Shown: positions 1-11,800 of the stretch, in pieces | Numbering within the stretch: position 1 is the first letter of the stretch | How the letters are laid out: every line of letters begins with the position of its first letter | Origin: Branchiostoma floridae | Taxonomy: Eukaryota > Chordata > Leptocardii > Amphioxiformes > Branchiostomatidae | NCBI RefSeq assembly: GCF_000003815.2 | Contig: NC_049985.1 | Coordinates: 10,599,601-10,663,600, forward strand | Direction: 5' to 3' | Length of the DNA stretch: 64,000 nt | Position numbers and translations under genes: made by a program | Notes under the pieces: generated by a model | The model's input: only the letters and a program-made list of their open reading frames with translations | Told to the model about the DNA's origin: nothing | Databases searched by the model: none

Positions 1-91
1 TACTCCCAACAAATGTCTGGCGCTTGACGCTCTTCACATAGATCGATTCACGTCTCTTCAGCATTGAGATGGTTTTGTGAATCATACGAAG

Positions 92-221
92 ACAAGAGGC
101 TAACATTGAGAGGTGTGAAATGCAAGAAAAGTACCCAAATACCCGACAGCAACTTCAGGCAAGCGTCATGCGAAACAACCACATGGGCGCAGCCATGTTG
201 GAATATTCCATCGAAGAAAAG
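92..221 (+). CDS. possible internal exon of an unidentified gene at the left edge
   Basis: From about 92 to 221 one frame is open and reads like protein (…CEMQEKYPNTRQQLQ, then …NNHMGAAMLEYSIEEK). It ends at a good 5' splice site (AAG/GTAACT at 222). Upstream in this frame is a TGA at 78-80, so an acceptor must lie between; AG dinucleotides at 90-91 and 95-96 are the only choices and neither has a strong pyrimidine tract. I do not recognise the family and found no convincing partner exon downstream before SLC18B1. It could be the end of a gene extending left of the window, or chance. Confidence 0.3.
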
Positions 222-564
222 GTAACTGATTTGTGCCTTCCTAGCCTACAATACAAACACAAAAATAAGGATCTGAACTGATTAAAGAGACACAAAAAAG
301 TAAATTTTATTGCATATAATTAGTTGTTTTGTACATATGGCTACCTTTTTTGCTCAGAATACATTACACTACATGCCGGATTGAATGAGGCGGAGAATGG
401 GCTTGGTAGAGTTTTAATGCATTGTGCAATCAAACATTGAGAACCACCAGGACCAAGCCCGTAGGGAGGAGGAGTGAGGTGTTTGGAGTGGAGAGAGCAG
501 AGGCGTGGAGGGAGCGCAAGGCAGACGGCTAACAAAGTGTAGAGGCGAGAATTAAGTTTCAATC

Positions 565-620
565 GTACTCGAAAAATTAACTCAACTAGCTAGTACTCGA
601 AAAATTAACTCAACTAGCTA
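565..620. repeat. 28-bp perfect tandem duplication
   Basis: The 28-bp unit starting GTACTCGAAAAATTAACTCA occurs twice head to tail, at 565-592 and 593-620, without mismatch. No coding meaning is seen. Confidence 0.9.
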
Positions 621-1195
621 GTAAATAGCAAGAACAGGGCACGCATGTACTAGGTGAACTAGACAAGTCCGAGGCATACATACCTATAGGCTACTAGATA
701 AGAAAAGAAGGCGTACCTATCGGCTAAAACGACAAGGACGGGGTGTACCTTAAGAGTTAGAGAGACAACAACAACATGGTCTTTCTTTATTGCATATCCA
801 GTTAACGTTATCCATATATGTTTCGAGGTCAGCCGCTCTGGGCCATAACTATACTTATGCCTCAGTATGTCATGTATGTTTACAACACCATACCAACATA
901 CTGAATTTCGAAATAGCACCACCCAGACCAAACACATGCACACGACATACATTACAAACCAAAAATTATACTCCATGAAGGTGATTACTAAGGGGGGGTT
1001 GTCATATTAGACGCAAGACCGGTCTGCACGATTTCTTGGGAAATCAACTGTCCTGTCTCGCTTGTCGGCGGTCTTTTCTTTCATTTCATAGCGGTGCTGA
1101 ACGAAAGTCGACGAAAAATCAGCAATATACGTCTATATCAAATCGCCTGCTTGCGAGCCTGAGCAGATACAGGGAGTTGGACTTTGCCCAACAGT

Positions 1196-1230
1196 CCGGC
1201 CAAGGAGGTTATATCACCTCCTTGGTCCGG
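1196..1230. repeat. hairpin of the CCAAGGAGGTTA family
   Basis: Arms CCAAGGAGGT (1200-1209) and ACCTCCTTGG (1216-1225) form a perfect 10-bp stem with a 6-base loop. The same motif recurs as hairpins near 7024, 28813 and 49873 and as a single arm near 61120, so it is a dispersed repeat and probably the core of a MITE. Confidence 0.7.
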
Positions 1231-1915
1231 CGCAGGTACGTACTCGTACGATATGTTTGATGATGTTTACCGTCGTTACGTTACCACGTGGCCACCTGCG
1301 TTCAGTCGAGGTCATAGGTTAGAGGTTAGCATTACGGCAGGGTGGCGCAACACCGCATGACAGCAGTTCAAATACAGTACATGTAGTCACCGCCTTATAT
1401 CTACAGTCTACCTGAATTTACTTGAACCACAGAGGCTGTACCCCCGCGGTCAGGAGTTAGGGTGGGTACCGGTTTCTGTCCGCTTACAGTCAGGCAGCCA
1501 GGTAAGTGAAATTAAGGCAGAACTGTGAGAACGAACAAGGTAGCGTTAAATCCATAGGTAACACCTACGGCCAGGTGGAAAGAGTTTGGACGACATGATC
1601 ATCGGTCGGCTGTGGCCAGTCGATCACAAGTCTTGTCCACTGTACTTTTGTCTGTCCGTAGCGAGTGCAGGGCTCATCAGGTCGCCCTCCGCATCACGAC
1701 CCCCCCCCCCACCCCTCTCACCCCCAGCAGGTTGAACTGTAAGTAGGCCAGATACTAATAGTTCGTCCTCTGACGACCAGGATGACAAGTCATCTGTAAC
1801 TTGTTCGAGCTAGCGGTAATCATATTTATGGACGGAATAACTGTACGACGGTCGAACACGCCTGGACTTAAGGGTTCAGCCCTCAAGTACAATAGGGCCT
1901 GGAGTCAGTTGGGGG

Positions 1916-2553
1916 TGGGGGGGGGGGGGGGTGGGGGGGGGCAATCCTAAAATTGATATCCCGGAAAATTGCCCTTTCTTTGAAAAAAAAATCCTTTTCG
2001 ATTTGGGGGGGTTAAAAAACAAAAAAAAATTGTTCCCCCCTTTTTAACGGAAAATAATATACCGGGGAAAGGGGGATTTAAAAACGCTCAGCGGTTAAGG
2101 TTGGGGCCATTCCCCTCACAATGGCCCAAAAACCCCAGGATGAAACGGGTTAATATTTGAAATGGTCCAAAAGATCCTTCCCTGGGGGGGCTTNNNNNNN
2201 NNNNNNNNNNNNNNNNNNNNNNNNNNNNNNNNNNNNNNNNNNNNNNNNNNNNNNNNNNNNNNNNNNNNNNNNNNNNNNNNNNNNNNNNNNNNNGCGGGGG
2301 GGGGGGGGCAGTCATAGAGTTGATATCCAGGAATATTGCCTTTCATTTGATAGATAGTTCATTGTCGATTTGGGTGGTTGAAATAGCAAATAGAAATTGT
2401 TCACCTCTTTCTAACGTAAATTAATATACCGCGGAACGCGGTATCTAAACACGCTCAGCGTTTATGTTTGTGTCTATTCATCTCACATTGTCTCAAGAAC
2501 GCATGGATGAACTGGTTTAATATTTGATATGTTCGAAATGATCATCCCCTGGC
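1916..2553. repeat. noisy duplicate on both sides of an assembly gap
   Basis: The sequence after the gap (about 2309-2553) and before it (about 1943-2185) are the same sequence in the same order. Both have a poly-G run, then a GTTGATATCC-like stretch, CGATTTGGG, AATATACCG, AACGCTCAGCG and GGTTAATATTTGA. The copy before the gap has stretched homopolymers (AAAAAAAAA, GGGGGG, CCCCCC) at almost every difference, as expected of a low-quality read beyond a poly-G tract. The copy after the gap also resembles the repeat at 3881-4600 (CTCAAGAACG…GGATG). Confidence 0.8.
2194..2293. other. assembly gap, 100 N
   Basis: Exactly 100 N, a placeholder of unknown true size, next to poly-G runs that probably stopped sequencing. 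Confidence 0.99.
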
Positions 2554-3178
2554 GGCGCTCCGTGATACTGTAGCAGAACTTCCGGTGTTCTGGACCAACT
2601 TTGGTTTTGATTGTTCGGTGGCAGCGATTGTTTTGATTCCCAGAAAAAAAAATAGTGTGGGTTTGGGGTCCCTAGTAACTTGTTCTGGAATTGCATGGGG
2701 ATAACTAGAGGGTGTTGACTGGTCGTGATTTTTAATATGTTAATGATGATTAACGTAATTAGGTGACTATATGTAAACAGGGTCTCAGTTGCATAATTGC
2801 GTCCATTGCGTCCAACACCGACAGATAAAGTTTATACAAATTTGCAAGCAATGAGTAAATTATATAGACGGTAAATAATGCGAATTTTATACTTGCTTGA
2901 AGTTGGTGACCACTACTAGAAAATTAGATTACAATGCATATCAGGCCCTATTTTCATATTTCGTCAGGAAATGTTACAATATACTTCCTTGCGTTAATAG
3001 ATAAGAAATTTCTGCTTTGAGCAACTTGTGTTATTTGCGTAAAGAAGCTGTTTAACTTCGTAATAGGTATCCTGTACGGCCTGTTGTCACGTCCTAACGT
3101 AATGCTCGGTGACACAAGTCAAGTGTTTTCCTGTTTTTTTTTCAGGAAAGAAGCGTCGTGAACTAACGTACTGTCGCC

Positions 3179-6100
3179 ATGATGGAGGAACAAGAAGGCC
3201 TCCTCAGTACGTCACCCTCACTGAGCAGCACAGATAAAAGTCTCAACAACCAGTACGGCTCCGTTACCAGGGTTACTGATGGAGACAACGCCCTTACTGA
3301 TCCCCTAGCGGATTCTACAGAGACTGCAGGGGAGGGGGACCCGGAGTCCGAGGGCGAGGGGTTCAGCTGCACAGGGGGGTCCAGAGTCCGGATCCTCACT
3401 TTTATCTGCATCGCCCTGAACAACTTCATAGCGTTCTGTAGTTATTCTATAGTTACTCCCTTCTTCCCGGGAGAGGTGAGTTATATTATGTTTTGATTTC
3501 TCAGCTGCCATAATGTACTATTTATCTATTTATTTCCGTATTCTTTTACCAGGGTAAGTTCTACTTTTTATGGAGACCTTGGGTCCTATGTGTACATGAG
3601 CGTGGAATACTGTCCGGAGGGGATGTACTGTCTTCTTTAAAGTCTCGTAGCTCCTGCATCTCTCTCTCTCTATTATACGAGTATGTATATCATTATGTAC
3701 ATGTGCGTGAACATGTCAATTGAGGAAAGAATTAAATATCAACGATGAATTATATATCTTTTTTCAGGCTCTCAAAAGAGGAGCTTCGCAGGTCACGGTT
3801 GGGTTTATCATTGGAATCTATGCAATAATAGGCTTGATCTTTGGACCTTTCTTTGGCAAATATGTGAGTCTTTATCACTTATTACCTCCATGAAATGTCA
3901 TGGAATGGAGGTTATATTTTCTGTTATGTGTCTCTGTCTGTGTAGATGATTACTCAAGAACGGCTGGATGGATTGGTTTCATACTTGTTGTGTTGGTGGG
4001 GTGTGATGAAAGCTCGAATCGATGAGATCTTGGGAGCCGTATCTGTCGTTATAATCGATGTAATAATATCAGAAATCACCCCTATATTTGAGATATATTG
4101 GTACAGGCATCGTGCTGTATGTGTTTGTTAATGGGCTTAGCTGCAAGCAGATAGTGAGGTGACAGCTGTTTGGGGAACCCCCAGTAGTTTTATTTATGTC
4201 TGCTTAGGACTGTTTGCAATATTTGTAACAGTTGGCACAGTAGTTACCTCCATGAAATGTCATGGAGGTTATATTTTCTGTTATGTGTCTCTGTCTGTAC
4301 TGTGTACAAGATTACTCAAGAACGGCTGGATGGATTGGTTTCATACTTGTTGTGTTGGTGGGCTGTGATGAAAGCTCGAATCGATGTGATTTTGGGCGCC
4401 GTATCTGTCATTATAATCGATGTAATAATATCAGAAATCCCCCCTATATCTGCAATATATTGGAACAGGCATCGTGCTTTAAGTGTTTGTTAATGGGCTT
4501 AGCTCCAAGCAGATAGTGAGGTGATTTGTATGACAGCTGTTTGGGGAACCCCGAGTTTTTTGAATATGACAATTAGTTTTATTTATGTCTGCTTAGGATA
4601 TCATGGAGATGTGAAGCGCAAGTATAATTGTAAGAAGTTGAGGTACATTTAACGGTAATGCTTAACAGGTATGGATGTCTCACATACTGTACTGCTGATT
4701 TGAGTGACATGGTGATTAAAATGCAATTAGGTCCTCTCATCTTAGATGGGTTGGGTGTCAGAAGTTTTATGGGCGATACAGATGTTCTGATTTCGTTACC
4801 ATAAGGGACAGTTGTTAGTTGTCTCTTTCGTAGCCAATGGTACTTGTTTTTTAGCAGACGGGGTTGGCGCCAAGTATTCATCTTACAGTTGATGTAGGAC
4901 TATCAGAGGAAAGTGTGCATCTCATTTTTGTACCGTGTGAACAGCTGATGTTATGACATATTGGTGGAAAATCAAATCACCATCTGACTAAAGTTGGCCA
5001 CATCCCTTCTTCTTTCTGAGTTTCCCAACTTCCTCCCACCACACCGCTCTGAGGCACATAGTCGAACCTCAATAAGGCTGACAACCTTACAATTAAGTGT
5101 CACATTTTAATAATTACTAATCAGATGGACATCCTCTGTGTCATTAAATAAATACACCACTACTTTCCCATAACATTTATAACCATTACTGTCAAATACA
5201 ACCGACTATAAACATACATACCATCCACAAAAAAAGAAATAAATATTTCATGGAGGTATGAGGTCCCCGAACTCTAGTTTATGTACAGTTCAGTGTATAC
5301 TTATTTATCCGTATTTGAACCAAGTATCTTAACGGTTCATCATATTTATTCAGACTCGAATCGATTGCGGACACATGAAATGAGTTATTAATAGAAAACA
5401 TAAAAGAAAAATTGGAAAAGTTCAAGAATAACTATTATTTCCATGTATACTTTGAATAGCTCACAACCATCGGGTCCAGGTTCATGTTGATAAGTGGGCT
5501 ACTTCTGTCAGGGGGCTGTACTGTTTTGTTTGGGTAAGTCCCATAGTTTCTATTGTGTCCATCATATGTCTCAACACTGTATCTTACGTTATCTATCTAA
5601 TATAAGATTGAAGGTGTGTGCCCATGACAGTATGTTTGCTGGCCTTGCTACTCAAAATTAAGTTGTAATTTATGTTGTTTCCTAAAGGCGGCATCTCACT
5701 GCATTGCGCATGCGGGGCTCATTCACTGCGGCACTGTTGTGTTATTTGTGCCGATTTTTTTAACGGTTTAGAGATTGCATAGAACGTAAAAGTATGCCTT
5801 AGGAAACAACAAAATACACAAAACGGAACAAAAGTCGTTCTTTATTTCTGAAATTCGTAATTCGTTGAGTAATCTTTCGAACTCCGCAGTGCCGCACCGG
5901 TGCCCCACGTGCAGTGTGATACCACCTTTACGTGTCTAGTTTTCTAGCTGTAACCAGACGTAAAAAAAAAACTCGTATTTTGATATTTCTGTACATTGAC
6001 AGTTTCCTGCAGTACACGGAAGGGACCGTTTTCATAGTTCTTTGCTTCGCTATCCGTTCTATTGACGCGCTGGCAGTGTCGGCCTCCAATACTGCAGGAA

Positions 6101-9100
6101 TTGCCATCCTGACACATACGTTTCCAAACAACGTGGCTACAGTCATGGTATGTAGTAGTTTTCTGCAATGATATTGCCAAAGGAATCAAGTAGAGAATGT
6201 TACAAGACCTAGTGTATATTTGCTCATGAAATAACGAAATGGCGGATACTTCGAAATTGTTTACAATAGTTGTAAATATGTGTAATATATTATATATTTG
6301 TAAAACAGTATATAACCAGATATGAATATATAATGTTATGTTTGTTGTTGTACAGGGAACTCTGGAAATATTTACTGGGCTCGGTTTGATGGCAGGTCCA
6401 CCGATAGGCGGATTTTTGTACGACGTGAGTTTTCCAAAATAGAGCTATGCACTTCTCACTTTTATTCTATCGATTCTATTCCGCTCCCCCACTTTTGGAA
6501 CATATTTGATTAGAGCCAATATTGGGAATTGGGCGAATACTCGATTCAGTTTTTCATCAGATCTATTGTGGGGTTGTCTCCTATTGCTCATGCTTCCCGA
6601 CCTTCTCCAGGCCACGGTTGGGAGTTAGTTGGGAAGCCAGGTCATCTGTGGTTGGAAGTTGGTCTGCAAGGTTGCGTAGTTAGTCATTTGCGTTATGACG
6701 TCAACCTACTGTGAATTCTGAAAACAATTGAGGACCAAAAAAACTTAATGCTCTTCTTAGATCAGAGGAATGAACTGAAGTAAGAATATGGTGGTTTCAA
6801 GCACCGACATTGGTCGGCCAATTCGTTGCAATATCTGAACTGTATGAGAGTGAGAATAAAGCTGTGTGGTAAAAATAATCCGAATTGTAAAAACGGCTGA
6901 TACTATTCTAGGGCATTCTCCTACGCAGAGGACCAAAGTCGTCTGAAAACTCCTCTTGAACAAGAAGAGTAAGTTTTGAGACGACTTTGGTCCTTCCTTG
7001 AGTTTTGAGACGACTTTGGTCGGACCAAGGAGGTTAAAAAATCACCTTTTTTAACCTCCTTGGTCGGACCCTCTGTGCAGGAGAATGTTGTAGCCGCTGT
7101 TTTGGTTCCCCATGCCCCCAGGCTGGAGGGTTCAAGCTGCCGTTCCTGGGGTCGGGCGGAGTGCTGCTGTGCTGTGGGGTGTGTTTGTGGATCATGGTTC
7201 CACCACAGCCAGGTAAGGGAAACCGTGTTATCAAATACAACGTTAAATACCCTGTCACTGAAAATAACGGATCTAGGTTACTCCGGAGTGAAACTGGTAC
7301 ACTTGACGGGTCAGCCCAATCAAACATAGCCGGACACTAGCCTATGTAATTGTTAAGTGTATCATAGACACAATCTAAGTTTTCTCTAATTGTATGTTAA
7401 CTTATGACAGATGAGAACGAAGGGGAAAAGAAAACAGGATCTCTGTTATCGTTACTGAAGCTGCCGGTCATCATATTTACCTGTGAGTATGACTGCAATT
7501 ATTTGAATCAGAAAGTATACCTTTTACACCTCTTTCCACTGGAGGCTGCGATTGCTGTATGGCCACTGATCAACAACCAAAGATTTTGTAGCATTGTGCT
7601 TCATTGTACCACTATAAAAGTAAGGGTCACACAAATTCAAGCTCAACAGTCCTTCAATTGCCGTCCAGTGGAAAGATGGTCTTAACGTGCATTCATTCGT
7701 TCATTTGGTAGAAAATGGACGATATGAAATGAATTGCATGAGGCTCAGAGTAAATCGTGGTCTCAACATATAAAAAGAAGTTCTAAATATGACAGTCTTC
7801 AATCACATGGTGTTTTGGTGTTTCAAACATTTGGTTTCTAAATATAACAGTTCCATTTTTGTACCTCGTAGGTGGCGTGTGTATGGTGATATCTTGCACC
7901 ATTTCCTTTTTCGACCCGGTTCTGCAACCCTACCTAGCAGACAAGGTGAAGTCAACATAATTGTACATTTGGTGTGTTACGAGATAACTGGAACTCTGTC
8001 TTTGTCTTTATACTTCTGTGGTTTATGTCGAAGTCAAGTTTCCAAAGTTTTTGTGTTGAGTTTACACACGCATTCAATTGTCAATTTTCATCACTCTTTC
8101 CAATAGTTGATCGATGTTGTTCACTGAACAGCTTCCATGTTGTCTCACTCCACAGTACACATATCTGACCACCACTCAGATGGGTCTGATTTTTCTTTTG
8201 TATGCGTCCACGTACGCAATCCTCGCACCACTGTGGGGCTGGATTGCAGACAAAAAGGTACTGCGGATTTTATGTTAGAAAACTGGTGTAGATCAAGGTA
8301 GGCAATAAAACTTAAGGTAGTCCCATAGCCATTTTGGGGCAGTAGGGACAGTATGTTGTTTACCCATCATGAAGGGCACGACATTACTGTACAGTATATT
8401 GTACACGTATGCGTACAGTAATGTATATGTAGACAAGATGGTAGGCGGAGGAGACAGAAAAAAATCACGGTGGTTTTGAGTTCCGCGAACACAAAACCAC
8501 CGCGAACATTTCTGCATTTTCAATGGTTTGGCAGTGATAGCATTATGGAAGAAGACACTGCGGATCAATAATAGTACTGATGTTTTTGTTTTAACAGAAA
8601 GCGATGCGGTTTATGGTCATAATAGGACTGATCATCCTGTCTGCAGCAATGCTGATGGTTGGACCGTCCCCTCTTCTGACAGACTACCTCAACGTTTTAC
8701 CGAAGTACAAAGCTTTGCTTCATGTTAAGCCACTTCATCTATACATCTTCCTGATCCAATACGTATACTTTTAGGACCACATTTTAATCCCCGCATAAAA
8801 CATTCACTGAAAACAGTCACCGAAACGTTGATGGAAAAAGAACAAAGGTTGTGTAAAAAGAGTCTCTTTTTCCTTGGCGCTCTCCTCAGTTTCTCTTCCC
8901 ATGACTGGATTCACACAATATTAGATTATGCATGAAGTCACCTTTGCTTCCCCTGCAGTACCCTATGAATTGTACGCAATTTTCGTGTCTATCAAATACT
9001 GTCCATTCGTCCTAAAACGTTGCAACATTCATTGCATTCAAAATCACTTTAAGTACACTAATCAAAAGAAACATTTTATTTATTCACAGGAAACAACTTT

Positions 9101-10309
9101 GGATTAATCTCATCGGACTTGCTACAACATCTTTAGGAGCTGGAGTGGCCATTGCACCCGTCTTTAATGAGATGCTTTATGCAGCCAGGTAAACATGTCT
9201 TGTTAAAGTGCACTTAGATTGGGCATCCCAATCTGATTTGTCATGAATCTTAATATCTAATCCCAGTGGTCATACATTCATTATTACAATGTCAAAGGCT
9301 GTTACTCAGTACATTTTTTCTATGCAGTGATGCTGGTCTGGAAGACAGCTTTTCGACAAACGCCTTAGTATCGGGGATATTCACCTCAAGCTTTTCGATT
9401 GGGTGAGTAACACTTAAGATATGTGCTCAGCTGTGTTAATAACGTCATGGGATAGTGAAGTTTTCTTCCAATACAGTAAAAGCCCCAATTGTACTCCCCA
9501 TTTGCCAGTGCACTTTGTGCAATTATCTGGATGGTGCAACAAAACGGAGTTATACAGATGGACCGCACCGCCGCGGGACTTTGGAATTCCTTGTAATTAA
9601 TAGAAGCGTGCGGTTATCCGTTGTGAAATTAAAGCGGTCCTAAACTCCAGAGGAGACTTTTATTTTCCAATAGAACTTCACTTGTTTTGAAATACGCAAC
9701 GTGTGTTTATACAAAAATATGAACATTTGTGGCCACTGCTTTCCAGGGAGTTTGTCGGTCCGACTGCAAGCAGCGCACTAGTGGAGAAGTTCGGGTTCCC
9801 ATGGGCTTCGACTGGACTCGGAGGGTTAATCGTGCTTTATGTACGTAGCAATATGATGTAATCTATTTTTGTGATTTTATATCTCAGTTCCCCTTATATA
9901 TTAGCGATATGAGGTAAATGGTAAGTGGTTATATTTCTGATACGTGTTCTTTCTGCAAGTTCACCGAGAGTCTAAGACAAGTGAAATATTCTATATAGTA
10001 TATTAGATATAATAATTTAGAAATTTCCTAATCTGACTTTCTGTCTTCCAGACCGTAGTGCTGTTCATATTCTACATCTGTGATTACTGCTGTTGTCCAA
10101 AAAGGTAGGATGATGAAAAGGCAGATCTGGCGATATTTTGCGCATTTTGTCGATGAATTATCTTGATTGATTTCTGGTATTTTTCATGTTATTCCTGATA
10201 TTTTTCTCGAGACTTTGCACGTTCTAAAATGTCGTGAATGTTTTGTTTCAGAAGGCACATGGGACCGTCCACGGAGGAAGAAAACCAGAGACTACTTATC
10301 AATGCATAA
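3179..10309 (+). CDS. SLC18B1: SLC18B1-like vesicular polyamine transporter (MFS), 15 coding exons, 501 aa
   Basis: Coding exons, all with GT/AG borders and joining in frame: 3179-3475, 3768-3863, 5460-5533, 6003-6147, 6356-6424, 7122-7212, 7411-7482, 7872-7945, 8156-8257, 8598-8704, 9090-9188, 9328-9402, 9747-9840, 10052-10104 and 10252-10309 (stop TAA). The total is 1506 nt. The start has G at -3 and follows a 3' splice site at 3145, so a 5' UTR exon is likely. The product is a 12-helix major facilitator protein. It has an acidic, Ser-rich cytosolic N-terminus (residues 1-70), helix 1 at about 72-93, the MFS loop motif GPFFGKY…IGSRF after helix 2, and FPNNVATVMGTLE…GLMAGPPIGGFLYD in helices 4-5, which matches SLC18B1 rather than VMAT or VAChT. 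In mammals SLC18B1 loads polyamines into secretory vesicles in exchange for protons; the same role here is inferred. Acidic dileucine signals (EQEGLL near the N-terminus, ENQRLL near the C-terminus) fit vesicle or endolysosome sorting. Introns hold several small mobile elements. A likely poly(A) signal ATTAAA lies at 10605-10610. Confidence 0.92.
3881..4600. repeat. tandem pair of a ~340-bp repeat in SLC18B1 intron 2
   Basis: Two diverged copies, about 3881-4210 and 4241-4590, share the order CCTCCATGAAATGTCATGG, CTCAAGAACGGCTGGATGG, GATGAAAGCTCGAATCGATG, AATGGGCTTAGCT and AGCAGATAGTGAGGTGA. The start can fold as a hairpin (CCTCCATGA/TCATGGAGG at 4248-4269). Related fragments lie near 2480-2530 and, inverted, near 31915-32060. 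This is a dispersed non-autonomous element. The short open frames within it are not genes. Confidence 0.8.
5684..5929. mobile_element. MITE-like element, ~246 bp, in SLC18B1 intron 3
   Basis: Ends AAAGGCGGCATCTCACTGCA (5684-5703) and TGCAGTGTGATACCACCTTT (5910-5929) are inverted repeats with three mismatches. There is no coding capacity. A relative with the same inner CAGTGCCG…CCGGTGCCCCA block sits at about 53845-54049. Confidence 0.75.
6914..7087. mobile_element. MITE-like element with nested hairpins, 174 bp, just upstream of SLC18B1 exon 6
   Basis: Terminal inverted repeats CATTCTCCTACGCAGAGG (6914-6931) and CCTCTGTGCAGGAGAATG (7070-7087) match with two differences. Inside are three copies of GACGACTTTGGTC (one inverted) and a perfect 18-bp hairpin, ACCAAGGAGGTTAAAAAA (7024-7041) with its complement at 7047-7064. 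The right end is only 34 bp from the acceptor of the exon at 7122. Confidence 0.8.
7531..7677. mobile_element. small inverted-repeat element in SLC18B1 intron 7
   Basis: TCTTTCCACTGGA at the left and TCCAGTGGAAAGA at the right are exact inverted repeats, with weaker pairing continuing inwards. There is no open frame of note inside. It is probably a MITE. Confidence 0.6.
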
Positions 10310-11735
10310 GTAGATACATGTTGAATATATCAAACGTTGTCAAGATTGTCATCGTACTAGATCTACCTCTATGTCTGTGTATAGTGATTGTGTGCTTTCA
10401 TTGTTAAGTTCAGACATGGAACTCAGGGCAACGTGGTGGATCATCTCGTAGGAGCTGCACTATTATTGTCTGTCGCTAAATAGCGCTTTTGAGTTAGCCC
10501 GTCATAAGGCTGGTCCAAAACAATTGATATATGTCCTACGTGCAAACAAAGGTGTACAATATGAGTACTATTTCTTGATGACATATCCTACTTAAGTTAT
10601 AACGATTAAAAAATTGTAAGACAAGTGCCAAATTACCCAAGACAAGTAGAGAGACTTTTTATGTTTGCCTGTCCAGACACAACATCTGCATAGATCTATC
10701 ATATTTTTTTACCTCCACGTAAAAAGACAACAACGTAATACAAGAGATATGACTGTATACGAGATGTTAACCACCTAATTGTGTCTTCTATCAATTTTGT
10801 GTAGCTTAGAATCTACGTGTAGATTGTACTAGATTAATATAACTACCCGGTAGTTATATACGAAGGTTTACCTTACATCGCAGCTGTTACAGTAAACTTT
10901 GACTTGACCTGTGTAAATGGACTACCATTCCTATCAAGGATTATGTGTGTGTGTGAGGGTGGAGGGGGCTTCCTTAGTCCGACTAAGAAGGGTAACAGAA
11001 CATACCTGAAAAGTTGAAGTTCCAGAATTACAATTGACAATATTCCCCACTTTCGAGTCTGCAAATGAAAAAGGCTAACGCGATATACCTCAAAATCAAT
11101 TCATTCACCTTTGACTAAACGTATGAAGAATTATTTGATCATCCACTGATTAAAATGGATGTAATGTTCACATGTGTCTTCATTTAACCACGATAAGATG
11201 GAGAAATGATAAGTAAGAAATGAAGCATGTAAATTATTGACGTAGATAAACTTCATAAAGAACAGTATGATTTTCTTTTTACACTCTAGGTACTAGGTTT
11301 GTAGTCCCAGCTGGCAATGACTATGCAAATCTAGCATGATGTAGCTACTTTTTTTTTACAACTATTCATGTTCAACAGTACTAGTGCCGTATTACATGCA
11401 ATTAGACTTAACATTCAGCATTAACACCCATTGTTACACACATGATCATCAGTACAGCTAACGTATTCTTTCTCAGTGTGTCCATACAAAAGAGCCCACA
11501 GATTAACTCGTGTAGTAACAACAACAGACAGATGTTGTCTCCGGTGGAAGTATAGCCTTTGATATGCCAGGTGTTTGTGAACGTTAAAGTGTGAAACGAC
11601 ATAAAAGATAGAAATAACAAAAGTAGTAAAGTTGATCCTGGATTTCGGGATTAGTATAATGGCATTACAATGACGTCATCAACATAAATTTTCAGGCGAT
11701 AAAACGTACTAGTATGCTAGTAGTAGCGGAGTGTA

Positions 11736-11800
11736 CGTGCGCGCGCGCGCGCGTGTGTATGTGAGGGCGACACTGTGTGTGTGTGTGTGTGTGTGTGTGT
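11736..11800. repeat. alternating CG/TG dinucleotide repeat
   Basis: A (GC)n tract at about 11738-11753 is followed after an interruption by (GT)n at about 11774-11800. This alternating purine-pyrimidine stretch could adopt Z-DNA and is likely polymorphic in length. Confidence 0.9.

Larger units (their letters stand above)
222..3145. other. non-coding stretch upstream of SLC18B1
   Basis: No supported gene. It holds a 28-bp direct duplication (565-620), a short hairpin of the CCAAGGAGGTTA family (1196-1230), homopolymer C and G tracts, a gap and a probable false duplication (1916-2553). The 3' end is a pyrimidine-rich acceptor (TTTTTTTTTCAG, ending 3145). The exon carrying the SLC18B1 start codon is therefore probably preceded by a 5' UTR exon somewhere in this stretch, which I could not locate. 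Confidence 0.5.
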
